A stretch of DNA of 64,000 nt from Streptomyces cadmiisoli (GCF_003261055.1 NZ_CP030073.1:744001-808000); one strand, 5' to 3'; counted from the stretch's first letter, positions 26,929-36,329 are shown. Translations and numbers: made by a program. Notes: a model not told the origin generated them from the sequence alone.

Positions 26929-28248
26929 TCAGTCGCCCAGGGAGGCCGTGACCGCATCGTTGTCCTTCGCCACGGACGATCCGTCGCCGAACACCGCGTC
27001 GCGCATCAGGGCCAGCCAGGGCCCGTTGGGATCGTTGAAGGTCTGGCCGAACTTCAACGCGTAGGGGGTCCGGCCGTGCGCGACGAGTTCGTTGATCGTC
27101 ACCAGCCGCGGGTCCGCCTCGGAGTGCTTGTTGGAGGCCAGATCGGTGCGTGCCACGACATCTTTGTTGGCGGCGACCACGTCCACCTGCGCCTCGTCGT
27201 CGAGGGACCAGGCGAGGAAGTTCCAGGCCTGGTCGGCGGACTTGCTGGTGGCGGAGATACCGACGGCGTCGCCGCCGACGAACGTGGACTTGCCGCCGTC
27301 GGGTCCCGGGATGGGGGCGACCCCGAGGTCGAGGTCCTCGGGCATCAGGCCGAGGGTGGTCGACGGCATGGGCATCACGCCGACCTTGCCCTTGGGGAAC
27401 ACGCCGGTCCAGGTCGCGCCCGTCTCGTCGCGGGCACCGGGCGCCACGATGTCGTCCTGGACCCATCCGCGGTAGGTGTCGTAGACCTTCCGCGCGGTGT
27501 CGGAGGCGAGGTCGGCCTCGGTGCCCTCCTCGTTCAGCACGTCCTCGTCGGCGGCCCAGATGGACGGCCACCAGGTGAAGACACCGCAGCCGCCGCAGTT
27601 GCCGCCGAAGAACGTGCCGCTGACGTCGCCGCCCAGCGCGTCCACGGCGCGTGCCTGCTCGTCCCACTCGGCGAGCGTGGTCGGCGGCTTCTCCGGGTCG
27701 AGCTTCGCCTCGCGGTACAGGTCCTTGTTGTAGAAGAGGACCGAGAGGTCGAGGGTGTGCGGCACGACGTACTTCTTGCCCTCGTACGTACCGGCCTTGA
27801 TGTGCGACTGGGCGAGGGAGTCGGCGAACGGCAGGGCGTCGACACGGTCGGTGAGGTCGGAGAAGAGGCCGCTGGAGGTGTAGTTCGGCACGAACACCAC
27901 GTCCGAGGCGAACAGGTCGGGCAGATCGCCGGAGCCGGCCGCTGCGCCCACCTTGGCCTGGTAGTCGTCGGTGGGGATGACGGTCAGTTCGATCTCGTTG
28001 TCGTGGTTCGCGTTGTACGCCTTGACCAGCGCCTCGCTCTGCGGGCGGGTCGCGGCCCGGGTCCACATCGTCAGCTTCGTGCCGTCGTCGACGCCCTTCG
28101 CGTTCGCCGCGCCGCCTCCTCCGTTCCCGCCGCCCGAGCCACCGTCCCCCGATCCGCAGGCAGTGATCAGGCCCACGGCGGCCAGGAGCGCGACGGCGCC
28201 GGTGGCGATCCGGTGTACGGGCCTGCGTGGTCCGGTCGTGCTCCCCAT
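26929..28248 (-). CDS. Sugar ABC transporter substrate-binding lipoprotein
   Basis: 439-residue family-1 solute-binding lipoprotein with lipobox LITAC (Cys31) and a Gly/Ser-rich linker (CGSGDGGSGGGNGG). It probably binds arabinofuranosyl oligosaccharides, judged from its operon partner GH127. The ATG at 28248 has GGGGGAG six bases upstream. It is the first gene of the operon and diverges from a LacI regulator across a 223-base region that contains a palindromic operator candidate. Confidence 0.9.
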   Translation of the reverse strand: MGSTTGPRRPVHRIATGAVALLAAVGLITACGSGDGGSGGGNGGGGAANAKGVDDGTKLTMWTRAATRPQSEALVKAYNANHDNEIELTVIPTDDYQAKVGAAAGSGDLPDLFASDVVFVPNYTSSGLFSDLTDRVDALPFADSLAQSHIKAGTYEGKKYVVPHTLDLSVLFYNKDLYREAKLDPEKPPTTLAEWDEQARAVDALGGDVSGTFFGGNCGGCGVFTWWPSIWAADEDVLNEEGTEADLASDTARKVYDTYRGWVQDDIVAPGARDETGATWTGVFPKGKVGVMPMPSTTLGLMPEDLDLGVAPIPGPDGGKSTFVGGDAVGISATSKSADQAWNFLAWSLDDEAQVDVVAANKDVVARTDLASNKHSEADPRLVTINELVAHGRTPYALKFGQTFNDPNGPWLALMRDAVFGDGSSVAKDNDAVTASLGD

Positions 28249-28313
28249 GGCGACTCCCCCTCTGTGATCGGCTTCCACAACGATGTGCGCCGAGGCAGAA
28301 ACAGCCCGAAAAG

Positions 28314-28326
28314 GCTTTCAGAAAGC
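28314..28326. promoter_or_regulatory. Palindromic operator candidate GCTTTC-A-GAAAGC
   Basis: A perfect 6-1-6 inverted repeat lies in the divergent region, 66 bases before the binding-protein ATG. Size, symmetry and place fit a LacI-family operator controlling the GH127 operon and probably lacI itself. It differs from the motif shared by the 36-50 kb locus. Confidence 0.5.
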
Positions 28327-28471
28327 TAGGACGGGCCTGATGCCCCGTCAATCCCTGCGGAGCACACTGGTACAGCCCTCCGCCGAAACCTGCGGAAACT
28401 GCCAGGACACCTCGTCGCCGAAAGTTCTCGCGTACGGTTTACGCACGCGGCGTGAGACAGGAGAACACCCC

Positions 28472-29500
28472 ATGGCACAGGCCACCGGCCCCTCTCGTTC
28501 GTATCCCGCCACGCTCAGCGACGTCGCCCGGCTCGCGGGAGTCTCCGTCGCCACCGCGTCCAAGGCCCTCAACGGCCGCAGCCAGGTGCGCGCGGAGACC
28601 AGGCAGCGAGTGATCGACGCAGCCGAGCGGCTGTCGTTCCGGCCCAACCAGTTGGCCCGCGGTCTGCTCGCCGGGCGTACGGGCACCGTCGGCCTGCTCA
28701 CCAGTGATCTGGAGGGCCGGTTCAGCATTCCGATCCTCATGGGCGCCGAGGACGCGTTCGGCGCCGGCGAGGTCGCCGTGTTCCTCTGCGACGCCCGCGG
28801 AGACGCGATCCGCGAGCAGCACCATGTGCGCGCGCTGCTCGGAAGGCGCGTCGACGGACTCATCGTGGTGGGCAGCCGGACCGACCCGCGTCCGTCCCTC
28901 GGCCGTGAACTGCCCGTCCCCGTCGTCTACGCGTACGCCCCGTCGCAGGACCCGGCCGATGTGTCGATCGTTCCGGACAACGTCGGCGCCGGACGGATCG
29001 CCGTGGAGCATCTGCTCGCCTGCGGCCGCACCCGGATCGCGCACATCACCGGAGACCCCGGATACCTCGCGGCACGCGACCGGGCCGAAGGCGCGCTGGC
29101 CGCGCTTGCCGATGCCGGCCTGTCGCCGGTCGGCGAGCCGCGCTTCGGGGCGTGGTCGGAGGGGTGGGGGCGAGCGGCCACCGCGCTCCTGCTCGACCGG
29201 CATCCGGATGTGGACGCGGTGCTGTGCGGCAGCGATCAGATCGCGCGCGGCGTCATGGAGGTCCTGCGTGAGCGCGGACATCGCGTCCCGGAGGACGTGG
29301 CGGTCATGGGCTTCGACAACTGGCAGGTCCTGACGTCCGGTGCACGGCCGCCGCTGACCAGCGTCGACATGAACTTCGAACAGGTCGGGCGCGCCGCCGC
29401 GCACGCCCTGTTCGGCGCGATCGACGGCGGCCGCCGAGCGGGGGTCGAGGCCCTGCCCTGCCGGGTGGTGATCAGGGGGTCGACGGCGGCGCTGTCCTGA
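28472..29500 (+). CDS. LacI family transcriptional regulator
   Basis: 342-residue repressor. The N-terminal LacI helix-turn-helix (TLSDVARLAGVSVATASKAL, about 14-33) and hinge helix (FRPNQLARGLLAG) are followed by a periplasmic-binding-protein-like sensor domain with VMGFDNW. AGGAG lies eight bases before the ATG; upstream in-phase sequence is non-coding. It is divergent to the GH127 operon and therefore its probable regulator, with a sugar effector. It is only distantly similar to the LacI at 49007. Confidence 0.9.
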   Translation: MAQATGPSRSYPATLSDVARLAGVSVATASKALNGRSQVRAETRQRVIDAAERLSFRPNQLARGLLAGRTGTVGLLTSDLEGRFSIPILMGAEDAFGAGEVAVFLCDARGDAIREQHHVRALLGRRVDGLIVVGSRTDPRPSLGRELPVPVVYAYAPSQDPADVSIVPDNVGAGRIAVEHLLACGRTRIAHITGDPGYLAARDRAEGALAALADAGLSPVGEPRFGAWSEGWGRAATALLLDRHPDVDAVLCGSDQIARGVMEVLRERGHRVPEDVAVMGFDNWQVLTSGARPPLTSVDMNFEQVGRAAAHALFGAIDGGRRAGVEALPCRVVIRGSTAALS

Positions 29501-29518
29501 GCCGCCGTCGGGCGGCTC
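29499..29518. terminator. Hairpin between convergent lacI and VOC genes
   Basis: GAGCCGCC/GGCGGCTC, a perfect 8-bp stem with a GTCG loop, overlaps the lacI stop codon and precedes the end of the convergent VOC gene. It is short but G/C-rich, as is usual for actinobacterial terminators. Confidence 0.55.
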
Positions 29519-29578
29519 GACGTCAGTGTGCAGGTCCGGTCGTTCCCCTGAGGGACCAACCGCCGTCTCGGAGGACGC

Positions 29579-30013
29579 TCAGTCGAGACAGAACTCGTTG
29601 CCCTCGATGTCCTGCATCACGATGCACGACTCGTTGTCCTCATCGGCAGTCAGCAGTCGCACGCGTACCGCACCGAGCGCGACCAGTCGAGTGCATTCGG
29701 CTTCGAGCGTGGCCAGGCGCTCCTCACCCACGAGTCCGGTGCCGACGCGCACATCGAGATGCACCCGATTCTTGACGACCTTGCCCTCCGGAACGCGCTG
29801 AAAGTACAGCCGCGGGCCCACACCTGAGGGATCACTGCACGCGAACCATGAACCCCGCTCCTCAGCCGGCAGTGAGCGATTGAAATCGTCCCAAGTGGCG
29901 AACCCTTCCGGTGGCTGCGGTACGACATAACCCAACACCTCGCACCAAAAACGAGCGACGCGCTCAGGCTCTGCGCAGTCGAAAGTGACTTGGAACTGCT
30001 TCACCGATGACAT
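29579..30013 (-). CDS. VOC (glyoxalase-like) family protein
   Basis: 144-residue vicinal-oxygen-chelate fold protein. Two beta-alpha-beta-beta-beta modules are visible (FQVTFDCAEPERVARFWCEV at the start, NRVHLDVRV and QDIEGNEFCLD in the second half). Candidate metal ligands are His in RVHLDV and Glu in GNEFCL, with a weak first-module ligand. This subgroup is usually annotated glyoxalase-like; some members give antibiotic tolerance, but nothing here points to a substrate. Monocistronic, convergent with lacI. Confidence 0.8.
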   Translation of the reverse strand: MSSVKQFQVTFDCAEPERVARFWCEVLGYVVPQPPEGFATWDDFNRSLPAEERGSWFACSDPSGVGPRLYFQRVPEGKVVKNRVHLDVRVGTGLVGEERLATLEAECTRLVALGAVRVRLLTADEDNESCIVMQDIEGNEFCLD

Positions 30014-30473
30014 CGGCCCACCGTAGCAGGGAAGCTCTGTTACGCACTTTCCGGTTGCCGCACAAGAACCGCCGCCGACGACCCCTCACCGTCGCCACGC
30101 CCGCGTCCCCGCCGGGCCGTCGACCACCCTGGACAACAGCCAATCAAACCGGACAGTCCGCCAGAATTCATGGGTTTGGGAAGCGGACAGCAATCACCGA
30201 TCAGGGAATCAATCCCACTTCTCACACCGCATCGAAGCGGAGTATGGCACCTCACCTGAACCAGGCAAATCAACCAACGGTCGCCGCCACCAACGGACCT
30301 GACGAACCCGCCCTTCACCTCAGATTCACTGCGCAGTCGTGAGCGGTTCATGCTAGCTTTGCAACCCCTCCGGCACCCTTCCGCAGGTATGTGAATTTCT
30401 CCCAACGGCCTTGTCGCCACTACAAGAGATGCTCCGGCAGGGAGGGGCCCCGCATTTCCGGGAGAGCATGACG
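30014..30473. other. A/T-richer spacer before the glycosyltransferase
   Basis: 460 bases. Hand counting gives about 57% G+C over 30121-30300, clearly below the surrounding genes. It must carry the promoters of the VOC gene and the GT2 gene. No open frame with protein-like character, RNA gene or clear repeat was found. The lower G+C hints at imported DNA or a long regulatory leader. Confidence 0.5.
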
Positions 30474-32474
30474 ATGACCGGCCCGACCGTTTCGGTAATC
30501 ATCGCCGCGTACAATGCGATGCCTTATCTGACGCGCTGCGTTTCATCAGCCGCCGAGCAAAGCATCGGCCGGGACGCGTTGGAAATCATCGTGGTGAACG
30601 ACGGCTCGACCGACGGCACCGCCGCCGAACTCAAGCGTCTGGCCGATGAGTACCCGGGGCTGCTGCGCCTCTTCGACCAGCCGAACTCGGGTGGACCGTC
30701 GGTACCGCGCAACGTCGGGCTCGATCACGCCCGTGGCCGCTTCGTCTTCTTCCTGGACGCCGACGACCACCTCGGGCCCGAAGCCCTGGAACGCATGGTC
30801 GCCATGGCAGAGGAGAACGACACCGACATCGTTGTCGGCAAGATGGTGGGCGTCGGCGGCCGTAAGGCACCCACCTCGATGTTCCGCCACAACCAGCCGA
30901 AGACCGACGTCTTCTCGTCCCGCGTGTACTGGACGCTCAACCCGATGAAACTGTTCCGTCGGGACTTGCTGGAGCGGCACGAACTGCGCTTCCCCACCGA
31001 CCTTTCCATCGGCGAGGACCAGCTGTTCGTGGGCGCCGCCTACCTCCACGCCGCCGGTGTCTCCGTACTGGCCGACTACGACTGCCTGTTCTGGATGCTG
31101 CGCGAGGACGAGAGCAACATCACCGTGCAGTCCGGAGGCTCCGAACCCCGCCTGCGATACCTGCCACGCGTGGTCGACATGATTCTCGAGAACGTCCCAC
31201 CCGGCCCTGGACGCGACCACCTGGCCCACCGGCACCTGACCGTCCCGGTGCAGAAGTTCCTCCACAATCAACTGGTCCGCGAGGACCCCGCCACCCAGCA
31301 GAAGACGCTGCGGCGACTCGCCGAGATCATCGAACCGCTGTGGCACGACGGGATGAACGAGCGCCTCTCCGCGCTGGCCCGGCTGCGCCTCCACCTGGTG
31401 CGCCACCGCAGGCTCGACGAACTCCTCGAATTCATCACCTTCGAGGAGACGCTCGCGGACAGCAGTGTGGCCACGCCGGTCCTCGTCGAGGACGGTCGGG
31501 CACTGGCCCGCTACCCGTTCCTCCGCGACCCCGCACTCGCCGTCCCCGACATCTGCTACGACGTCACCGCCCAGCTCGGCACCCGCCACCAGGTGACCCG
31601 AGCGGAGCTGTACGGCACAACCCTGCACCTGGCCGGCCATGCCTACATCCACCGGGTGGAGACCGACGACGTCACCACCGAACTCGTGCTGCGCGAACGC
31701 GACCGGGGGACGGAGTACCGGCTTCCCGTGGACCACACGGCGACGCCCGGGCTCGGCGCCGAAGAGGACGAGGGCCACTACACGTACGAGCATGCCGGTT
31801 TCGAGGCAAGCGTCGACATCACCACGGCCGCCGACGGCGAGCCACTGGACGACGGGCTGTGGGACATCTCCCTCGCGATCGGCGCACAAGGCCTGTCCCG
31901 AGAGGTCCGCATCGGCAGCAAGCGGGCCACCACCGTCTCGGGAAAGCCCACGACACATGTCGTCGACGTGACCGGAGACCTGCGGGCCATCACGCTCTAC
32001 ACGACCAAGCCGCACGGCAACCTCACCCTCGACCTCGGCGAGAACAAGCACACGGTGCCGGCACACCTGAGCCTGACCGGGGCCCGTTGGGCCAAGGACG
32101 CACCGAGCGAACTGGAATTCACCGGACGGTGCACACTGTCCGCGTTCCCGGACTCCACCCTGACCATCGCCCTCGACCACGGCCAGGGCGGCACCGGGCC
32201 CACCTTCCCCGTCAGTCACCTCTCGGCAGACGGGACCTTCTCGATACGGATCCCGGTCACCAGCCTCCCCGCCGGCGTGTGGCAGGGCGAGCTTCGTCTC
32301 GGTCGGTGGGCGCTGCCCCTCCCGGCCCGGCCCAGGCAAGCGGCTCCCGCCAAGTGGCGCCGCCACGGCCTGCCCTGGTACGCGAAGCCCACGACCACCG
32401 GCAACGACCACTTCGCACTGCACGTCGCACGGACCGATGTCGTACGAGCCCTGATCCGACGTTTCAAGCGTTGA
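30474..32474 (+). CDS. GT2 glycosyltransferase with C-terminal beta domains
   Basis: 666-residue protein. The N-terminal GT-A domain (about 1-230) has VSVIIAAYNAM, the nucleotide-binding NDGSTDGT, the metal motif LDADDH and IGEDQLF. A helical linker (about 230-330) follows. About 300 residues of predicted beta-sandwich then resemble the C-terminal domains of teichoic-acid-type GT2 enzymes, with a basic tail (RALIRRFKR) that could contact the membrane. It probably decorates a cell-surface polymer. The ATG at 30474 is preferred because GGAGAG lies seven bases upstream; an ATG at 30468 is too close. It stands alone, with no polymerase neighbour. Confidence 0.8.
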   Translation: MTGPTVSVIIAAYNAMPYLTRCVSSAAEQSIGRDALEIIVVNDGSTDGTAAELKRLADEYPGLLRLFDQPNSGGPSVPRNVGLDHARGRFVFFLDADDHLGPEALERMVAMAEENDTDIVVGKMVGVGGRKAPTSMFRHNQPKTDVFSSRVYWTLNPMKLFRRDLLERHELRFPTDLSIGEDQLFVGAAYLHAAGVSVLADYDCLFWMLREDESNITVQSGGSEPRLRYLPRVVDMILENVPPGPGRDHLAHRHLTVPVQKFLHNQLVREDPATQQKTLRRLAEIIEPLWHDGMNERLSALARLRLHLVRHRRLDELLEFITFEETLADSSVATPVLVEDGRALARYPFLRDPALAVPDICYDVTAQLGTRHQVTRAELYGTTLHLAGHAYIHRVETDDVTTELVLRERDRGTEYRLPVDHTATPGLGAEEDEGHYTYEHAGFEASVDITTAADGEPLDDGLWDISLAIGAQGLSREVRIGSKRATTVSGKPTTHVVDVTGDLRAITLYTTKPHGNLTLDLGENKHTVPAHLSLTGARWAKDAPSELEFTGRCTLSAFPDSTLTIALDHGQGGTGPTFPVSHLSADGTFSIRIPVTSLPAGVWQGELRLGRWALPLPARPRQAAPAKWRRHGLPWYAKPTTTGNDHFALHVARTDVVRALIRRFKR

Positions 32475-32718
32475 GGGTCAGATATTCGCCGTCAGCTCAC
32501 GAGCGGCTGCGTTCCTGCATGTCACGCAGCGCTCGCCTTCGCCTCACGAGTGTCCTGCATCGTGTTGGCATGCCTGACGGGGAGGGTTGGGCGTCAAAGG
32601 ACTGATGACGTCGACTTCTTCACAAAGGGTGCTATTTTGCACAGAACTTGGCGAACTGTCGGACAGGACGGCAGCTCGGGCCGGTGGCCGAAGCACTCAG
32701 GAAAGGCGTCGATGGTTC

Positions 32719-33378
32719 ATGTCAGGTGGATTCGGTGACACGGCACAGGATCGCCGGGTGCGTGTGCAGGGTGAGCCCGTCAACTCCTTTCCTCGGCTCG
32801 CACCGGAGGCGGAACGAGGCGAGGTGCGCCGGATCACCGTGGTGGGCGAAGAGATCCTGCATCGCCGATGCCGAGAGGTGACCGAATTCGGAAGCCCGGA
32901 GCTGGCGAAGCTCATCGACGACATGTTCGCCACCAATCAGGTGGCGGAGGGGGCGGGTCTCGCCGCCAACCAGGTCGATGTGGATCTGCAACTGTTCGTG
33001 TGGGACATCACCGACGACTGGGGTGTCCGTCATGTCGGGCACATCGCCAACCCGGTCCTGGACGAGGTGCCCGCCGAGCATCGCCGTCTGGTGGAGGAGC
33101 CCGAAGGGTGCCTGTCCGTGCCCGGCCCCTACCGCGTCGTCCCCCGCCTCGATCGTGCCGTCGTCCGGGGCCGCGACAAGGACGGCGATCCCCTGGTGAT
33201 CGAAGGCCGGGGCTACTTCGCCCGGTGCCTGCAGCACGAGACCGACCACCTGCGCGGCCACTTGTACGTAGACCGTCTCGCGCAACGGGAACGCAAAGCA
33301 GCCCTCAGGGAGATGAGGGACACCCAGGACGAGGTGTTCGCCCGGCGCGCTGCTGTGGCCAGACAACTCGGCAAGTGA
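32719..33378 (+). CDS. def: Peptide deformylase
   Basis: 219-residue metal hydrolase that removes N-formyl from nascent proteins. All three motifs are present: GAGLAANQV (78-86), EGCLSVP (129-135, metal Cys131) and QHETDHL (172-178, two His ligands and catalytic Glu). An N-terminal extension of about 35 residues precedes the fold. Streptomyces usually carry several def genes; this one is isolated from fmt and may be an accessory copy. The ATG at 32719 has AGGAAAGG about 12 bases upstream, a long spacing, so the start is only fairly certain. Confidence 0.9.
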   Translation: MSGGFGDTAQDRRVRVQGEPVNSFPRLAPEAERGEVRRITVVGEEILHRRCREVTEFGSPELAKLIDDMFATNQVAEGAGLAANQVDVDLQLFVWDITDDWGVRHVGHIANPVLDEVPAEHRRLVEEPEGCLSVPGPYRVVPRLDRAVVRGRDKDGDPLVIEGRGYFARCLQHETDHLRGHLYVDRLAQRERKAALREMRDTQDEVFARRAAVARQLGK

Positions 33379-33474
33379 CACCGCCGTCCCGCTGACCGCG
33401 CCGGTCCCAGGCGATCCCCACGGCTCCGCTCACAGCTGTGTCCGGCGCCAGGTCGTCGCACACCCCACTCCCGC

Positions 33475-34032
33475 TCACGGCGATGTGATGCGCATCGCCC
33501 ATGCCGTCAGCGCGGCGAAATCGTCGGGCTCAAGGCCGCGCCTGGGGTCGACCCGGTGCAGTAGAGCAGGACCGTGGTGATGTTCCTGCACCCAGGCGTG
33601 ATCTGCCTCCGAGATCTCGTCGTCGACCCAAGCGAATGGACGGCACTTCGCCCATGCCACGATCTCCGGTGTCTTCCAGAACACACCACCCGCGGGCTCG
33701 GGACGTGGTGAGGGCCAGGGTATGTAGGGCAGCGTAGGCAGCCCCAGAACCGGCGCGATGAATTCGTCGGCTTCCTCCTCCCACGTCGTCGCCCAGACGA
33801 GGTCGAAGGGAAGGGCCGTCAGCGCCGGACCGTGGTTCGGGTTCAGCCACACCCGAAGAGGCTTCACCGGCCTGTTCGGTAGTCCCCACTCGGCCAGTCT
33901 GCGTCGTTCCGCGGCCTCCCAGCGGGGCGTCATCATGCGATGCGTCTCATACCCCTCGGGCCGACGGTACGGCTTGGCCGCATACGGATTCAGCGGTCCG
34001 TCCACATCGACAAGCAGCACCGGACGCACCAC
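33475..34032 (-). CDS. HAD-like domain protein
   Basis: 185-residue protein beginning VLLVDVDGPLNP, the DxDG motif I of HAD phosphohydrolases (Asp9, Asp11). WATTWEEEADEF supplies the Thr of motif II and FAWVDDE the acidic motif. It matches the compact HAD type seen in actinobacteria and in RNA-repair fusion proteins. A phosphatase role is likely; the substrate is unknown. It starts at GTG 34032 and is convergent with the deformylase gene. Confidence 0.75.
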   Translation of the reverse strand: MVRPVLLVDVDGPLNPYAAKPYRRPEGYETHRMMTPRWEAAERRRLAEWGLPNRPVKPLRVWLNPNHGPALTALPFDLVWATTWEEEADEFIAPVLGLPTLPYIPWPSPRPEPAGGVFWKTPEIVAWAKCRPFAWVDDEISEADHAWVQEHHHGPALLHRVDPRRGLEPDDFAALTAWAMRITSP

Positions 34033-34370
34033 CTCACCCCCTTTTCATCCTCCGTCCGCAGATTAACGGCCGACGACCGGATCACCCAGTGAGATTCCCG
34101 GGAGAACCGCTCCCGTGATCGTGTCCCCAGACGGCGTGGGCTGCCGACCGGCACGCCCGAACCTCGCACCACCCCACTCGTACTGTGATCCAAGGAGGGA
34201 TCGGCCGCAGCGGGCGCGCTGTCATCAGCACGTTCAAGGTTTGTTCCAGGTTTCCGCAAGCGCCGTCGTGCAGGGTCGTGACACCACCCAAGAGGGGGTC
34301 ACACGGCGGCTCCAGCCACTCTGCCGTTCGACCCGCCTCCCCGTGCAGGGGGATGACGAGGAGGAGTCGC
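34033..34370. other. Divergent intergenic region
   Basis: 338 bases between the HAD gene and the secreted-protein gene. It presumably contains both promoters. No motif strong enough to name was seen. Confidence 0.5.
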
Positions 34371-34856
34371 ATGCGCAGCAAGACCGCACCGACCACCACG
34401 GCTAAGGGGCGTACGGTCCCCTATCTGCTCACCACGCTCGCGTCGGCCGCGGCACTCGCGCTGGTTCCGTCTGCCGCGGGGGCGCAGACGGCCGGCACGG
34501 TCTACGGGGCCACCTACGGGGACTGCTACGAGGCCTTCGGCTGGTACGAGTGGACAGCCGACGGGTCGGCCGGGGGGTACCCGAAGTACGACACCGACGG
34601 CAGCATCGAAGTCATTCAGCTGGAGAACTGCAACAGCTGGATCGACAAGGGGATTCTCCAGTACTCCGGCAAGAAGTGGCAGAACGGCGGCTGGACGACG
34701 CTCGGTTGGCGGCAGCCGCCCGGCTTCGTCGGAGGCGACGGAAGCGGCCCCGGAGAGATCGACTACTTCGTCGACTTCAAGGACGTACGTGACATTCGCT
34801 TCCGCGTCTGCAACGTCCACGACGGCATCGTGGACGGATGCAGCTCCGTCTCCTGA
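34371..34856 (+). CDS. Small secreted protein, function unknown
   Basis: 161 residues. A signal peptide with basic N-region and hydrophobic core ends at PSAAGAQTAG (cleavage near residue 40). The mature part of about 120 residues is Trp/Tyr/Gly-rich and has four Cys (GDCYEAF, ENCNSW, FRVCNVH, DGCSSV), probably two disulfides. No catalytic motif is recognised. GAGGAG lies five bases before the ATG. It is convergent with the GH43 gene and shares a terminator with it. Confidence 0.75.
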   Translation: MRSKTAPTTTAKGRTVPYLLTTLASAAALALVPSAAGAQTAGTVYGATYGDCYEAFGWYEWTADGSAGGYPKYDTDGSIEVIQLENCNSWIDKGILQYSGKKWQNGGWTTLGWRQPPGFVGGDGSGPGEIDYFVDFKDVRDIRFRVCNVHDGIVDGCSSVS

Positions 34857-34936
34857 TCGAGCGCAGCGCAGGGACAGGGGCCGGGTCCGCGTGACCCGGG
34901 GGGCCCTTGCGATACGAGCCGCAGTGCGGGGGAGAA

Positions 34937-34981
34937 GGCCCGTTCGTTCAAACGCCGGCGGGGTGTTTGGGCGAACGGGCC
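34937..34981. terminator. Long hairpin between convergent genes
   Basis: GGCCCGTTCG/CGAACGGGCC (10 bp) encloses CAAAC/GTTTG (5 bp) around a G/C-rich loop. It lies between the secreted-protein gene and the GH43 gene and probably works in both directions. A second hairpin, CCGGGTC/GACCCGG, sits at 34881-34899. Confidence 0.75.
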
Positions 34982-35002
34982 CTTCGAGCGTGCTCCTTTG
35001 CC

Positions 35003-36085
35003 CTACTCGAAGAACTTCAGGCCCCACCCGGTGTCCGTGTTGGGGCCGGGGACGTTGGCGCGGCTGTAGGCGGTGTTGCCCCACCAGCAGAAGGTTCCGG
35101 TGTACCAGTACCGGTTCTGCCAGGAGTACGGCGTCCCCTTCGGTACCGCGTGGAACATCATCGGGAACGTCGGCCCGGCGGGAGGGCTGGTGGCGATGTC
35201 GCCGTCGAGCAGGACGAACGTGTGGTGGCCGGGGCCGTTGACGTGCAGGGTCGGGTCCCAACCCGCCATCATCGTGGCGCGATTGGAACCGAACAGGCAG
35301 CCGTTGGACTTGTACCAGTCCCACACGTACGTCGGGTCGCCGCCGGCCCGCAGCCGCAGATCGGCCAGACAGTACTGGTCGCTCCAGCTGCCGTTGGCGG
35401 AGTACACGATGTGCAGCTGCCCGTTGGGGTCCTTGATGGCCTCGGGTGACTCGTTGATGTACGGGTTGCCGACCACCCGCTCCCAGCTCTCCCGCGGCTG
35501 GGAGATGATGTGGCGCGCGCCGGTCGGTGTGGTCGGGCTGCTCATCCGGGCGATGTAGAGGTTCTGCTCGATGTCGGTGTCGCCGGCCCAGCCGGACCAG
35601 ACGAACCAGCGCTGTCCGTTGAAGGTGAACAGGGTTCCGTCGATGGCCCATTTGTCGTCAGGCAGGGCCAGTTTCGTCTCGGCGGTGTAGCCGCTGTCCG
35701 GGGTGGCCGAGCTGATCACGTACATGCGGTGGGCGGGTCCGCGGCCGGCCGTGAAGTAGATGTAGTAGCGGCCGGTGTCGCGCACGATCTCGGGGGCCCA
35801 GACGTCGCCCAGGTTCCGGGTGTCCGACCAGACCTGCCGGGCGGGTGCCGAGGCCAGGCCGGCCGTCGAGGGGGCCTGCCGCACCGTGATGCCGGCACCG
35901 GTGGACTGCACCGCGATGTATGTGCCGCCGACTCTGATGACGCTCGGGTCCGCGGCCCGCAGCCCGGTCTGCTCCGCCCGGGCGGGTTCGGCGGATGTCA
36001 GCGCCAGTACGGCGGCGAGGACGCCGGACAGCACAAAGGCGGCTGCGCCGGAGAGACGGCGTGAAAGCTGCATGGTCCCGCCCAT
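35003..36085 (-). CDS. Secreted GH43 glycosidase (arabinofuranosidase-like)
   Basis: 360-residue secreted enzyme with a five-bladed beta-propeller. The signal peptide ends near residue 38 (AEPARAEQ). Propeller landmarks are AADPSVIRV (Asp46, base), KWAIDGTLF (Asp149, pKa modulator) and NESPEAI (Glu212, candidate acid). GH43 enzymes release alpha-L-arabinofuranose, xylose or galactofuranose from plant or microbial polymers. The start at 36085 is chosen for GGAGG six bases upstream; an ATG 12 bases further in is possible. It diverges from the PA14-GH2 gene, and an operator-like site lies 39 bases before its ATG. Confidence 0.85.
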   Translation of the reverse strand: MGGTMQLSRRLSGAAAFVLSGVLAAVLALTSAEPARAEQTGLRAADPSVIRVGGTYIAVQSTGAGITVRQAPSTAGLASAPARQVWSDTRNLGDVWAPEIVRDTGRYYIYFTAGRGPAHRMYVISSATPDSGYTAETKLALPDDKWAIDGTLFTFNGQRWFVWSGWAGDTDIEQNLYIARMSSPTTPTGARHIISQPRESWERVVGNPYINESPEAIKDPNGQLHIVYSANGSWSDQYCLADLRLRAGGDPTYVWDWYKSNGCLFGSNRATMMAGWDPTLHVNGPGHHTFVLLDGDIATSPPAGPTFPMMFHAVPKGTPYSWQNRYWYTGTFCWWGNTAYSRANVPGPNTDTGWGLKFFE

Positions 36086-36123
36086 CGTTGGCCTCCGCTG
36101 CGACGCCCCGGCCGCCGGAGATC

Positions 36124-36141
36124 TTTTACATCGATGAAAGA
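36124..36141. promoter_or_regulatory. LacI-type operator, copy 1 (GH43 side)
   Basis: TTTACATCGATGAAAG (core CATCGATG) lies within a near-palindrome 39 bases upstream of the GH43 ATG. It matches three other sites in the window at the consensus TTT-A/C-CA-A/T-CG-A/T-T. Confidence 0.6.
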
Positions 36142-36329
36142 ACGCTCCCACAGCATCGTGAGCGGCGTCGGCATTGTCAACGGCCCGGAGACTGCCGAGG
36201 TCACCCGTGCAAGTGGGGCGCGGGGATCAACTGCCGTCGGTGCGGCCGTCCGTGACGGCGCGGCAGTCCAGTGATGCGAGAGGTCTGGACAGCCACCCGA
36301 GGGCGTGTTGTCATTCCGCTGTCACAGGA

